DNA of 64,000 bases from NCBI RefSeq assembly GCF_014201715.1, contig NZ_JACHFD010000010.1:62001-126000 (forward strand). Direction: 5' to 3'. The position numbers and the translations under genes were made by a program. Source of the DNA: Haloferula luteola. Its GTDB lineage: Bacteria > Verrucomicrobiota > Verrucomicrobiia > Verrucomicrobiales > Akkermansiaceae. Positions 43,492-52,099 of the stretch are shown piece by piece. Each line of letters opens with the position of its first letter. Position 1 is the stretch's first letter. Under the pieces are notes generated by a model, which did not search any database, was not told where the DNA came from, and worked only from the letters and a program-made list of their open reading frames with translations.

Positions 43492-44217
43492 TCAGAACCC
43501 GATCCACTCGGAAACTCGAACCAATCCTCGCGTCGCCGAGCTCAGGAAAATCCTCTCAGCCGCCCCCACCTCGCGCCGCGTCAATACCCTCTCCTCTGCC
43601 CGTCCGGACTCGAGAAGCCCCCTTCGAAACGTTCCCGGCAGGCAACCGGAAGTGAGCGGGGGTGTTTGAAGCTGCCCTTGGATCTCCAGGTAGACATTGG
43701 TCGTCGCTCCTTCACACAACTCCCCTCGCGTATTGAAAAAAATCAATTCGTCGACCCCTCCTCGTCTCGCCTCATCGAGCGCGAGCAAATTTTCTGCGTA
43801 GCTCAGGCACTTCACCCCCCTCAGCGGCGAGGATTCATTGCGAGCCCAAGATGCCGTTGCCACCCTCAAGGTGAGCGGCACATCCGCACACGGAGCCACG
43901 GTCACATAGGTTCGTTCCCCCCGGCCCCGCAGCCTGTTCAGGCTGCCTGCCCCCGCCGTTCGCGCCACCCGCACCCGCCAACGCCCCCTGTGCCCAGCCA
44001 ATCGCACTTCGATGGCGTCGATCACCTCGCTCCAGTCGGGAACAGCGAGATCCAGCACCCGACATCCCTCTAAAAGCCGCTCACCATGCCAATGGGCGCT
44101 CACGATGGACCCATCCACGGCAAGCATCGTTTCAAACACCCCCAAACCATGCGTCCCTCCCCGGTCTCCCGGCGTCGGTTCGCCTTCGAGGATCCAAGTC
44201 GCGGCACCCTCTTCCAT
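43492..44217 (-). CDS. class IV aminotransferase, aminodeoxychorismate-lyase-like
   Basis: 241 residues, PLP-dependent fold type IV. Markers are GLGVFETMLAVDG near residue 25, the lysine in GVKCLSYAENLLALDEAR (the predicted PLP lysine is in GVK), FFNTRGELCEGATTNVY, and the late SGCLPGTFRRGLLE loop. The shape fits PabC more than IlvE or D-amino acid transaminases, but a branched-chain role cannot be excluded. It starts four bases after the argA stop. No folate gene is nearby. Confidence 0.72.
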   Translation of the reverse strand: MEEGAATWILEGEPTPGDRGGTHGLGVFETMLAVDGSIVSAHWHGERLLEGCRVLDLAVPDWSEVIDAIEVRLAGHRGRWRVRVARTAGAGSLNRLRGRGERTYVTVAPCADVPLTLRVATASWARNESSPLRGVKCLSYAENLLALDEARRGGVDELIFFNTRGELCEGATTNVYLEIQGQLQTPPLTSGCLPGTFRRGLLESGRAEERVLTRREVGAAERIFLSSATRGLVRVSEWIGF

Positions 44218-44221
44218 GACC

Positions 44222-45301
44222 CTAGAGCGATTTCACAAATACGCGCGAATCCCGGCCACTGGCTTCCAGCTGAGCCCTCCGAGTCGCCGGGAGCACGTCT
44301 TTCTCGGCCGGAGAATAGCCCATTCGGTGCTCAAAGAATTCTGCGGCACGATTGGTCAGGGCATACACCTGTGGCACCCCCCGCTGGACTGCCAATGCTT
44401 CGGCATGCAGGACCAAATCCGCGCCATAGCCTCGGCCTTCGTGGGACAGCTTGACGTACAAGCACGCCACCTCGGCGAGGTGCTCAGCAGGGTATTCGTG
44501 CAGCGCCACACAGCCCACCACGTTGTCGTCGACCGTCATCACGCGGTAGTCGTCGAGTTTGAGGGCAATGTCCTCGTAATTGCGAGGCACGAGTTTCGTC
44601 CGCCGCACTGAGCGGCCAATCATTCCAAGCAGCTCCGGGATGTCCTCCTCCCGCAAGGGCCGAATCTCTTGGTAAGAGTCCGCGTGGATCATGGTCCCCA
44701 CGCCCTCGTTGGAAAACAATTCGTCGACCAGCACCCCTTGACGCCGGCCGTTGAGCACGTGAACCCGCGGCACGCCCTTGTCGCAGGCCTTTGCCGCTGC
44801 GCGCAATAGGGCACCACCGGTCACGTTTTCCTGACCTGCGAGTTCCACCGCATCCGCCGCTCGAACAGCCGGCACTGGCACTCCATCGATCAAAATCGCC
44901 TGCTCCAGCAACGCGATCAACTTCACCGCGCCGATTCCAAGCGTGAAATCCACGACCTTGTCGTCCAAGGGGTCCTGCGAAGAGGCGTCGACAATCACCG
45001 TCTGTCCGCGCCCAAGAATGGCTCTGGCTTCCTCCACCGCACCGGACTCTCCCAATTTCTTGGGGCATCGCGCCGCCATGATTTCGCACTCCAGCGTCCA
45101 ATCATAAAGATCCGTCACGTCGCCGCCAAGGACCCCCAACACCAGCTTCACGCCCACATCTTCCAACGCCGCCAAATCGAGAAGGGTCTCCGCGACCGCA
45201 GGCTCAGGCAACAAGCCCGCCTCAATCAGTACAACAAAGATCCGACCGCGGAATTGCGGCACATACTGAAGCACAGCTCTGACGTCACTTTGCACCGCCA
45301 C
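44222..45301 (-). CDS. argA: amino-acid N-acetyltransferase (ArgA-like)
   Basis: 359 residues. An N-terminal domain with the amino-acid-kinase fold (MAVQSDVRAVLQYVPQFRGR, LGIGAVKLIALLEQAILIDG) is followed by a GNAT domain (EIRPLREEDIPELLGM, VGCVALHEYPAEHLAEVACLYVK, HEGRGYGADLVLHAE). This two-domain layout is that of N-acetylglutamate synthase ArgA. The kinase half seems degenerate: the phosphate-binding KxGG of kinases is VLIEAG here, as expected for the inactive, regulatory half. First step of arginine synthesis. Followed closely by the class IV aminotransferase gene. Confidence 0.82.
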   Translation of the reverse strand: MAVQSDVRAVLQYVPQFRGRIFVVLIEAGLLPEPAVAETLLDLAALEDVGVKLVLGVLGGDVTDLYDWTLECEIMAARCPKKLGESGAVEEARAILGRGQTVIVDASSQDPLDDKVVDFTLGIGAVKLIALLEQAILIDGVPVPAVRAADAVELAGQENVTGGALLRAAAKACDKGVPRVHVLNGRRQGVLVDELFSNEGVGTMIHADSYQEIRPLREEDIPELLGMIGRSVRRTKLVPRNYEDIALKLDDYRVMTVDDNVVGCVALHEYPAEHLAEVACLYVKLSHEGRGYGADLVLHAEALAVQRGVPQVYALTNRAAEFFEHRMGYSPAEKDVLPATRRAQLEASGRDSRVFVKSL

Positions 45302-45366
45302 GCGCGCTTCCTAGCAATGCCCTTCCGACCGCGCAAGCGCTTGAAAGGGCATCGGGCCAGAGGATT

Positions 45367-46776
45367 TCAAAACTCCACAGTTTCTCCCAGCACCGCAACG
45401 TCGACCGCCCCTTCGTGCTCCTTTCTCAAGGCATCGCACAACGCCAACGAATGATCCGGCTCACCGTGAACCAGCCACACCTTCGATTTGGCACCCCCCG
45501 TCGCGTGAAAGTAATCCAGCAACTCCGAATGATCAGCGTGGCCTGAAAAAGAATCCACCACCTCGACCGCGGCTCGCACCTCATGCCGGTCCCCGAAGAT
45601 GTTTACCTCCTTGCGGCCATCACGAATGAAACGACCCAAAGTGTGTTCGGCGCAATAACCCACGAAGAACACCGTATTTCGCGGATCACCAATGCCATTT
45701 TTCAGGTGATGACGAATGCGCCCTGCCTCGCACATGCCCGACGCTGCGATGATGATGCATGGGCCGTGCACATCATTGAGCTTCTTCGATTGCGCCACCG
45801 CCCGCACGAGTTGAAGCCCCTCAAAAATGAAGGGATCCACCCCGTCTTCAAAGAGAAACTCATACACCTCTTGATTGAAGCACTCAGGGTGCAGCCGGAA
45901 AATCTCGGTCGCTCCCACCGCCAGCGGACTGTCGACAAACACCGGCACCCGCTGCAGGCGACCACTGTGAAACAGCCGGTTCAGCACATACAGCATCTGT
46001 TGGGTCCGCTCGACCGCAAAGGCAGGAATCATCACCTTACCCCCGCGCTTCAGAGCCCGCTCCAACACCTCCGCCACGGCTTCGTCCGCCCCCGTGGGAG
46101 GCAACTCGTGCTCCCGACCACCGTAGGTCGATTCCATCAGGAGAAAATCCACATCCGGCACCGCCACTGGGTTGTTGAGGATTTCGTTTTCTCCCCGGCC
46201 GATGTCCCCGGAGAACAGAAACCGCTTTCGCTTCCCGCTGTCTTCCTTGTCGATGACTTCCAGAAGGACCTGTCCCGCTCCCAGAATGTGCCCCGCATCA
46301 AAAAAGGTGAGCGTCACTCCATCCGCAATCAGCATGGGACGCTCATAGCCCACCGTCACGAATTGCCGCAGGCAGCGCTCCGCATCCTCTTTGCGATAAA
46401 GAGCCTCCACCGGAGGCAAACGGTCCTTCGCTCGCTGTTTGTTGAGCCATTCGACGTCTTGCTCCTGAATATGAGCACTATCCGCCAACATGATCGCGCA
46501 GAGATCGCGGGTGGCGAATGTCGCAAAAATATTCCCGTTGAACCCTTTGCGGACCAGATTCGGAAGATTCCCACTATGGTCGATATGAGCATGCGACAGC
46601 ACCACCATATCGACCTCAGCAGGATCGAAGTGGGGGAAACAGCAGTTCACCTCGTAGGCGTCCTGTCTCCGACCTTGGTAAAGACCGCAGTCGAGCAGGA
46701 TCTTCTTCCCGTTGACTTCCAGCAAGTGCTGGGAACCCGTCGTGGTGCCGGCTGCGCCGCAAAACTTCAACTTCAT
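45367..46776 (-). CDS. RNA-processing type metallo-beta-lactamase (beta-CASP, RMMBL)
   Basis: 469 residues. It begins with the family opening MKLKFCGAAGTTTGSQHLLE and has the metal motif LSHAHIDHSGNLP, the aspartate strand LLMESTYGGREHE, the beta-CASP region VERTQQMLYVLNRL, and the RMMBL end with FSGHADHSELLDY and VHGEPDHSLAL. Such proteins process or degrade RNA, as in the archaeal CPSF-like or bacterial homologues. The longer in-frame upstream part is ignored because it precedes the conserved opening. Stands alone. Confidence 0.9.
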   Translation of the reverse strand: MKLKFCGAAGTTTGSQHLLEVNGKKILLDCGLYQGRRQDAYEVNCCFPHFDPAEVDMVVLSHAHIDHSGNLPNLVRKGFNGNIFATFATRDLCAIMLADSAHIQEQDVEWLNKQRAKDRLPPVEALYRKEDAERCLRQFVTVGYERPMLIADGVTLTFFDAGHILGAGQVLLEVIDKEDSGKRKRFLFSGDIGRGENEILNNPVAVPDVDFLLMESTYGGREHELPPTGADEAVAEVLERALKRGGKVMIPAFAVERTQQMLYVLNRLFHSGRLQRVPVFVDSPLAVGATEIFRLHPECFNQEVYEFLFEDGVDPFIFEGLQLVRAVAQSKKLNDVHGPCIIIAASGMCEAGRIRHHLKNGIGDPRNTVFFVGYCAEHTLGRFIRDGRKEVNIFGDRHEVRAAVEVVDSFSGHADHSELLDYFHATGGAKSKVWLVHGEPDHSLALCDALRKEHEGAVDVAVLGETVEF

Positions 46777-46847
46777 CACTAACAGCCTCACCCGGGATTC
46801 CGTTCCTGCAAAGGAAGATGCTGTCATGCTTCCGCGGAATCTCAAGA

Positions 46848-47564
46848 TCATCCACCTCCGTCGAGCAATGACCACCGGTGGACCCCCACCGGGAGATCGA
46901 ACCAAGCGGTTGGATCGCTCTTCCCATCACTGACGACGACCTTTGCCCGATCCGGTTCCGCCTGAATCCACTGGCCCTCACCGAGATACACCATCACATG
47001 CACTCCCCCCTCCGTCACGGCCAGGTCTCCAGGTTCAAGTTTCTCATCGGTCAGAGTGGAAACCGTCCCGTGAACACCCGTGCTTCGCGTCCATCCCCGG
47101 TATCCCTCAGAAAGCGCCTTTGCGCTGCTATCGAACCACCACATTTCCAGGAGAGCCCTGAGCGCGGTGCCATTTCCCCTTCGGAACACCTCTTCTGCCA
47201 ACGCATCTCGAAGCGCCCGCCTGGGTAGTCCGGAACAATCGATCCCCTGACGTCCTTCTCCGCCCCAAAAATACGGCGTCCCCCGGTAATGGACGAGCCT
47301 CTCAAGATAGCCTTTCCGCAACTTCGTGGGCTCGATTGCCCGCTGCGGCAATAGAAGACCGACCCACAAAACCAACGCGCCACTGCCCACGAGACTCCAC
47401 CTCCACACCCGCTTCCGCCACACCAAAGCCAACAGCAAAAGCAGCGCTGAGCTACCGCAAAGAACCCAGCCCAGACGCAGCCATCCGCTAGAAACCGGGT
47501 GACGAAGGATCATCCCCATCGCCACCCAACAGACCACCATCAACCCCGCTAGCCTTTTGAACAT
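46848..47564 (-). CDS. membrane-anchored NlpC/P60-like protein
   Basis: 238 residues from MFKRLAG. Two or three membrane helices in the first 85 residues (VVCWVAMGMIL, LLLLLALVWRKR, WSLVGSGALVLWVGLLL), then a cysteine-peptidase-like domain: YRGTPYFWGGEGRQGIDCSG with the presumed catalytic cysteine, and GVHVMVYLGEG with the presumed histidine. This matches the NlpC/P60 pattern seen also in the lipoprotein at 34759-35496. The domain would face the periplasm. Located between parC and the beta-CASP gene. Confidence 0.72.
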   Translation of the reverse strand: MFKRLAGLMVVCWVAMGMILRHPVSSGWLRLGWVLCGSSALLLLLALVWRKRVWRWSLVGSGALVLWVGLLLPQRAIEPTKLRKGYLERLVHYRGTPYFWGGEGRQGIDCSGLPRRALRDALAEEVFRRGNGTALRALLEMWWFDSSAKALSEGYRGWTRSTGVHGTVSTLTDEKLEPGDLAVTEGGVHVMVYLGEGQWIQAEPDRAKVVVSDGKSDPTAWFDLPVGVHRWSLLDGGG

Positions 47565-47627
47565 GAGAACCAAACAAGCACCGCCTCGACACCACGGAAA
47601 GCGCTTTTCTGGTCCTCATCGCTCCCA

Positions 47628-49607
47628 TCAGGCCCCCATCTCCGGATCATAGTCCTTGGGTGCCCGGACCACCCGATCCGCATTCAATTTGGTCACAATA
47701 TTTCCCCGGCTTCCCCGGCTCTTGATCCCAATCTCACCAAAATTGAACGGTCGCGACACATTGCGCAGGCGTAAGGCGGGCTTGAGATGCACGATCAACA
47801 ACTGGTCGTTGCTTTCCTCTTCCGACTTGTGGACGGCGAAATAAAATACCCGGCTGCCCTTCTTGCCTCCCGTGAGATCGTATTCCTTGTCGCGAGTGAT
47901 TCCTCCCACCCGGAAGCGCTTCGCCATCAGCGGACCATCGCGTCCATCCCGGTAAATCAACGAGTAGATCAAATCCTCGTCCTTGCGGAAAATCGACACG
48001 CGCAGCGGCCGAGCGCCGACAAAGAACTTCTCCGCCACCTTCTGCACTTTCATTCCGCCCTCACCGGTGAAGACGATCACATCATCCAGCGTGGAGCATT
48101 TCTCCAATGGCTTCTCTTTCTTCAAGCCATACCCGGCGAATCCGTTCTTCTCATCGAGGTACAACGTCTCCGTCGCCAGAATCACTTGAGTCCGATCCAC
48201 CCGCTCGAACGAAGAAATCTCCGTCTTGCGCACCCGCTCCTTGCCATGCTTTTTACGAATCTCTTCGAACCAGCGAATGGTGAATTTCGTCAAATTGCGC
48301 AGGTACTTCTCGGTCTCGTCGATCGACTGCTCCAACGCTCGGATTTCCTCGTCCGCTTTGAATGAGTCGAACTTGGAGATTCTTTTGATTTTGATCTCGG
48401 TGAGGCGAACAATGTCGTCTTCGGTCACCTCCCGTTTCAGCAGTTTCTTAAACGGCTTCAAGCCGTCATCGATCGCCTGAATCACCGCCTCCCACGTCTC
48501 GCACTCTTCGATATCGCGGTAGATCCGGTTCTCGATGAAGATCTTCTCCAGAGAGCTAAAGTGCCACTTCTCATTGAGCTCCCCGAGCTTGATTTCCAGC
48601 TCAAGCCCCAGCAATTCCCGTGTCCGTTGGGCATTGCGCCGGAGGATTTCAGACACCCCCATGAACTGCGGCTTACCATCGACAATGACGCAGGCATTCG
48701 GTGAAATACTGAGCTCACAGTCCGTGAAGGCAAACAGGGCGTCGCGAGTCATTTCCGCATCCACACCGCTCGGCAGGTGCACCAGAATGTCGGCAAACTC
48801 GGCCGTATTGTCCTCGATCTTCGAAATCTTGAGCTTGCCCTTGTCCGCAGCGCTGACGATCGAGTCCATCAGGGCACCCGTCGTTGTTCCAAAAGGAATC
48901 TCTACCACTCTCAGGAGATTTTTCTTTTCCAGCTCGATCCGCGCACGAACTCGCACCTTCCCGCCACGCAGACCGTCTCGATAGTCGCTGGCATCCATGA
49001 TCCCTCCTGTCGGGAAATCCGGAACCAACACAAATTCCTCGTTTCTCAGGGCGGCGATGCAGCCGTCGATCACTTCATTAAAATTGTGCGGTAGCATCTT
49101 GCACGCGAGACCGACCGCGATGCCCTCGACGCCCTGAACCAGCAAGACAGGAAACTTCGAGGGCAGAGTGATCGGCTCCTTATTGCGACCGTCGTAACTC
49201 GGAGTCCAAGAAGTCGTCTTGGGATTGAAAATCACATCCAACGCGAACTTCGTCAGCCGTGCCTCGATGTATCGAGGTGCCGCGGCCCCGTCCCCTGTCA
49301 GCGTGTTTCCCCAGTTCCCCTGGGTATCGATCAGCAAATCTTTCTGCCCGAGGTTCACCGTCGCGTCGCCAATCGCAGCGTCGCCGTGGGGGTGGTACTT
49401 CATCGTGTTGCCGATGACATTGGCCACCTTATTGTAGCGGCCGTCGTCTAATTCCCTCATCGAGTGAAGAATCCGGCGCTGGACGGGTTTAAACCCATCC
49501 AGAAGATGCGGAACCGCCCGCTCAAGAATCACGTACGATGCGTAATCCAAAAAATAGTCCGAATACATCTCGCCCAGGGAGGCGTGCTGATCGGGGTCGT
49601 GACTCAT
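47628..49607 (-). CDS. type IIA topoisomerase subunit A (ParC/GyrA-like)
   Basis: 659 residues. The breakage-reunion domain is seen in DYASYVILERAVPHLLDG, KPVQRRILHSM, YHPHGDAAIGDATVNL, and AAPRYIEARLTKFAL, where the tyrosine is the catalytic one. The C-terminal part is short and lacks a full set of the usual GyrA beta-pinwheel repeats, which favours ParC (topoisomerase IV) over GyrA. The matching ParE/GyrB gene is not next to it. Subunit identity should be read with this limit. Confidence 0.88.
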   Translation of the reverse strand: MSHDPDQHASLGEMYSDYFLDYASYVILERAVPHLLDGFKPVQRRILHSMRELDDGRYNKVANVIGNTMKYHPHGDAAIGDATVNLGQKDLLIDTQGNWGNTLTGDGAAAPRYIEARLTKFALDVIFNPKTTSWTPSYDGRNKEPITLPSKFPVLLVQGVEGIAVGLACKMLPHNFNEVIDGCIAALRNEEFVLVPDFPTGGIMDASDYRDGLRGGKVRVRARIELEKKNLLRVVEIPFGTTTGALMDSIVSAADKGKLKISKIEDNTAEFADILVHLPSGVDAEMTRDALFAFTDCELSISPNACVIVDGKPQFMGVSEILRRNAQRTRELLGLELEIKLGELNEKWHFSSLEKIFIENRIYRDIEECETWEAVIQAIDDGLKPFKKLLKREVTEDDIVRLTEIKIKRISKFDSFKADEEIRALEQSIDETEKYLRNLTKFTIRWFEEIRKKHGKERVRKTEISSFERVDRTQVILATETLYLDEKNGFAGYGLKKEKPLEKCSTLDDVIVFTGEGGMKVQKVAEKFFVGARPLRVSIFRKDEDLIYSLIYRDGRDGPLMAKRFRVGGITRDKEYDLTGGKKGSRVFYFAVHKSEEESNDQLLIVHLKPALRLRNVSRPFNFGEIGIKSRGSRGNIVTKLNADRVVRAPKDYDPEMGA

Positions 49608-49702
49608 GGAGCAGATCGTTAAGCGTTCTTAAGCACCCGGCAAGGGGGAATTGGGAGACGGGCTTGTCCTCCCAAGCCCCATGCCCTAGGGGATGGGCGC
49701 GG

Positions 49703-52060
49703 ATGATGGGGTGGGCAAAGCGAGGCATGCAAGCGGGGCTTGGGCTCACCGCCGTCTTTGGCGAGGTGACCGCGTCCCCCGTGACCACCTGGCCAGAGGC
49801 ACCTGCAGATGCGCGGCCGTGGCTCGAACTCACCCTTTCCGACTCTGGAAGCGAAGACTCCGGGCCCGATGGAGATGCGCTCGCCCGCGACGGTTGGGGC
49901 GGCCTGGTTTTCCCCGCCATGGGAAGCGATGCTTCCGCTTGGCAGCAGCAAGCACGCGCCGCCGCGGCCGAGGCACAGCGAGGAGGATTGGGATTCGATC
50001 TCCGCCTCAACGCCTTACCCCGACCCGCCACCGCACTTGACGAATTGCGTTCCGAGGTCCTCGAACCCTTTTCGGACAGGATTCAGGGCGGCCAGGAGGT
50101 TTCCCTTTCCCTCCCCGATCGCACTTTTGAAACCCTGGGCGCCTGGCCCCATCAAGGAGCGCCGATGGATCTGACCCCGTACCTTGGAGAAGACGGCACC
50201 CTTGCCTGGCCCGCGCCCGTCGGCGATTGGCGAGTTTTCGGACTCGGCACTCGGAAGGCAGGAGAAGAACTGGATCCCTTTTCCGCTTACGCCATGACTC
50301 TGTGGCTAGATTTTCAGGAAAAGCCCCTTGAAGCCGAGGGCCTATTGCCGCCTCGGGCCAAGGTTTTCGAACGCACCGCCGCGACCGAAGGAAGCTGGAG
50401 CCCGGCCCTCCTCGACGCATTCCAGAAGCTTCGTGGCTACGACCTGCGCGAGCAACTTCCCGCTCTGTTTGGCCAAGGAGACCCGGGAAACTCCCTGCGT
50501 GTCGTCAGTGACTACCGCGAAACCCTCGGCGAAATGCACCTTGATGCTCTGGATGCCTGGCGGCTCCGAACCCAGGAAGAAGGAGCCCTGAGTCGATCCG
50601 TGCTCCGCGGCAATCCAGGAAACCCCATCGACCTCCAAGCGATCGCTGATATTCCAGGAGTTCTCGATCCGGCGGATCCTCCGTTCGCCGCATCCGCCGC
50701 CCACTTTGCCCTCAAACCCCTCATCACAGGAGTGGTCGTGGGGGGGCTCACTTCATCCCCCAACGAAATCCGGCGCCGCTGCGAAGCCCTGTGGCTCCGA
50801 GGTGCCAACCAACTTGAATTCCCTCCTATCGACCCCGCGCTTCACCTGGGAATTCCCGCGCTCACCGACTGGGTCACCCGGATTCAGACCATCCTCCAAT
50901 CAGGAGCGCCAGATCCGGATTTGCTTCTCTACTACCCATATCACGATTTCCTCGCCACTCGGGGCGGACTCCCCCATGACCCCGACGAACGTCTCCTCTG
51001 GATGGCTTCCAGCGGATTCGGCCATGCCATGCAGGCTTTGGATGAAGCCGGGATCTCCTACGACATTGTCAGTGATCGCCTTTTGGCCAGCGCCACCGCT
51101 TCCGAATCCGGGATCATTCTCGGAGGGCTGCTCTACCAAGCCATCATGCTTCCGGAAGTGGAACGCCTGCCCGAAACCACCGCCATCCTACTCCGCGATC
51201 TCTCCCGCCGTGGCGGGAAAATCGGCATCCTCGGGGACTGGCCAACAGATGTGCCCGGGTATCCAGCACCCGACATCCGGCGGGGAACTCTCGTCCAAGC
51301 ACTTGAGGATATTCACCGCAGTGAGGAAGACGACGACCCCGTAAGACTCGCTGAAAAACTCGGAATTCGCGGGGAATCCTTCGCCGCCGCAGGGCTTCGA
51401 GGCATCCGCCGCCACCATGCAGACGGTCACCACTATTGGCTGCTGAATCCCACCGACAAGGTCGTCGATACCGAAGTGGAACTCTCCCGGCCCGCCTCGG
51501 CACTGGTCCTTCTCGACCCCGCCATTCCTGATCGCGCCGGCACCGTCGCCACCGAATCCACTGAATACGGCCGGATACGCTTTCCTCTCCGGCTTGAGCC
51601 TCACGAGTCCCGCCTCATCCGGACTTTCCGGCAGCCCTTGGAATCCCCTCCTCGGTGGCCTCAACGGCTACCCGGAATCGATCTGAGGGGCCTCTGGACC
51701 CTGACGTTTCAGGACGGAGGTCAGCTCGAATTGCCGCTTCTCGGCTCCTGGCGAACTTTGGCCGATCCCCAATGGGCCCTCACTACGGACCCGGTGCGCT
51801 ACCACCTCGATTTTGAATTGCCCGACGGCGCGGATCGGTGGTTGCTGGATTTCGGAAAAGTCTCCCAGACGGGCAGCGTGAAGATCGACGGAGAGCCCAT
51901 CGGGACCCTCTTTGGAAACCCTGCAGCGCTGGCCCTCCCCGTGCTCGCCGCAGGCAGTCATCACCTCGAAGTCGTGGTTTCCGCGACGTCTCAATCGTCA
52001 GAAGCAGGCCTCCTCGGTCCGGTGCGCGCCGTCCCCCTTACGGCCAGCTCAGAAGAATGA
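49703..52060 (+). CDS. GH106-like glycoside hydrolase with C-terminal sugar-binding domain
   Basis: 785 residues from MMGWAKRGMQAGLGLTAVFG, a weak signal peptide; the longer in-frame part lies over parC and is ignored. The middle resembles GH106-type rhamnosidases: WSPALLDAFQKLRGYDL, VSDYRETLGEMHLD, GNPGNPIDLQAIADIPG, and the C-terminal beta-sandwich (LDFELPDGADRWLLDFG, GSVKIDGEPIGTL). GH106 enzymes usually have an acidic DIPE-like motif where this protein reads DIPG, so activity is uncertain. It is also shorter than many members. The GDSL gene follows after 39 bases. Confidence 0.55.
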   Translation: MMGWAKRGMQAGLGLTAVFGEVTASPVTTWPEAPADARPWLELTLSDSGSEDSGPDGDALARDGWGGLVFPAMGSDASAWQQQARAAAAEAQRGGLGFDLRLNALPRPATALDELRSEVLEPFSDRIQGGQEVSLSLPDRTFETLGAWPHQGAPMDLTPYLGEDGTLAWPAPVGDWRVFGLGTRKAGEELDPFSAYAMTLWLDFQEKPLEAEGLLPPRAKVFERTAATEGSWSPALLDAFQKLRGYDLREQLPALFGQGDPGNSLRVVSDYRETLGEMHLDALDAWRLRTQEEGALSRSVLRGNPGNPIDLQAIADIPGVLDPADPPFAASAAHFALKPLITGVVVGGLTSSPNEIRRRCEALWLRGANQLEFPPIDPALHLGIPALTDWVTRIQTILQSGAPDPDLLLYYPYHDFLATRGGLPHDPDERLLWMASSGFGHAMQALDEAGISYDIVSDRLLASATASESGIILGGLLYQAIMLPEVERLPETTAILLRDLSRRGGKIGILGDWPTDVPGYPAPDIRRGTLVQALEDIHRSEEDDDPVRLAEKLGIRGESFAAAGLRGIRRHHADGHHYWLLNPTDKVVDTEVELSRPASALVLLDPAIPDRAGTVATESTEYGRIRFPLRLEPHESRLIRTFRQPLESPPRWPQRLPGIDLRGLWTLTFQDGGQLELPLLGSWRTLADPQWALTTDPVRYHLDFELPDGADRWLLDFGKVSQTGSVKIDGEPIGTLFGNPAALALPVLAAGSHHLEVVVSATSQSSEAGLLGPVRAVPLTASSEE

Positions 52061-52099
52061 TCAAGGAAACCCCTTTCCCCAGAGGCATCCGGCGCTAGG

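Noticed and set aside
45315-45350. Hairpin with ATGCCCTT / AAGGGCAT arms after the beta-CASP gene
   Set aside because: Only eight paired bases, long loop and no T tract; too weak to call a terminator.
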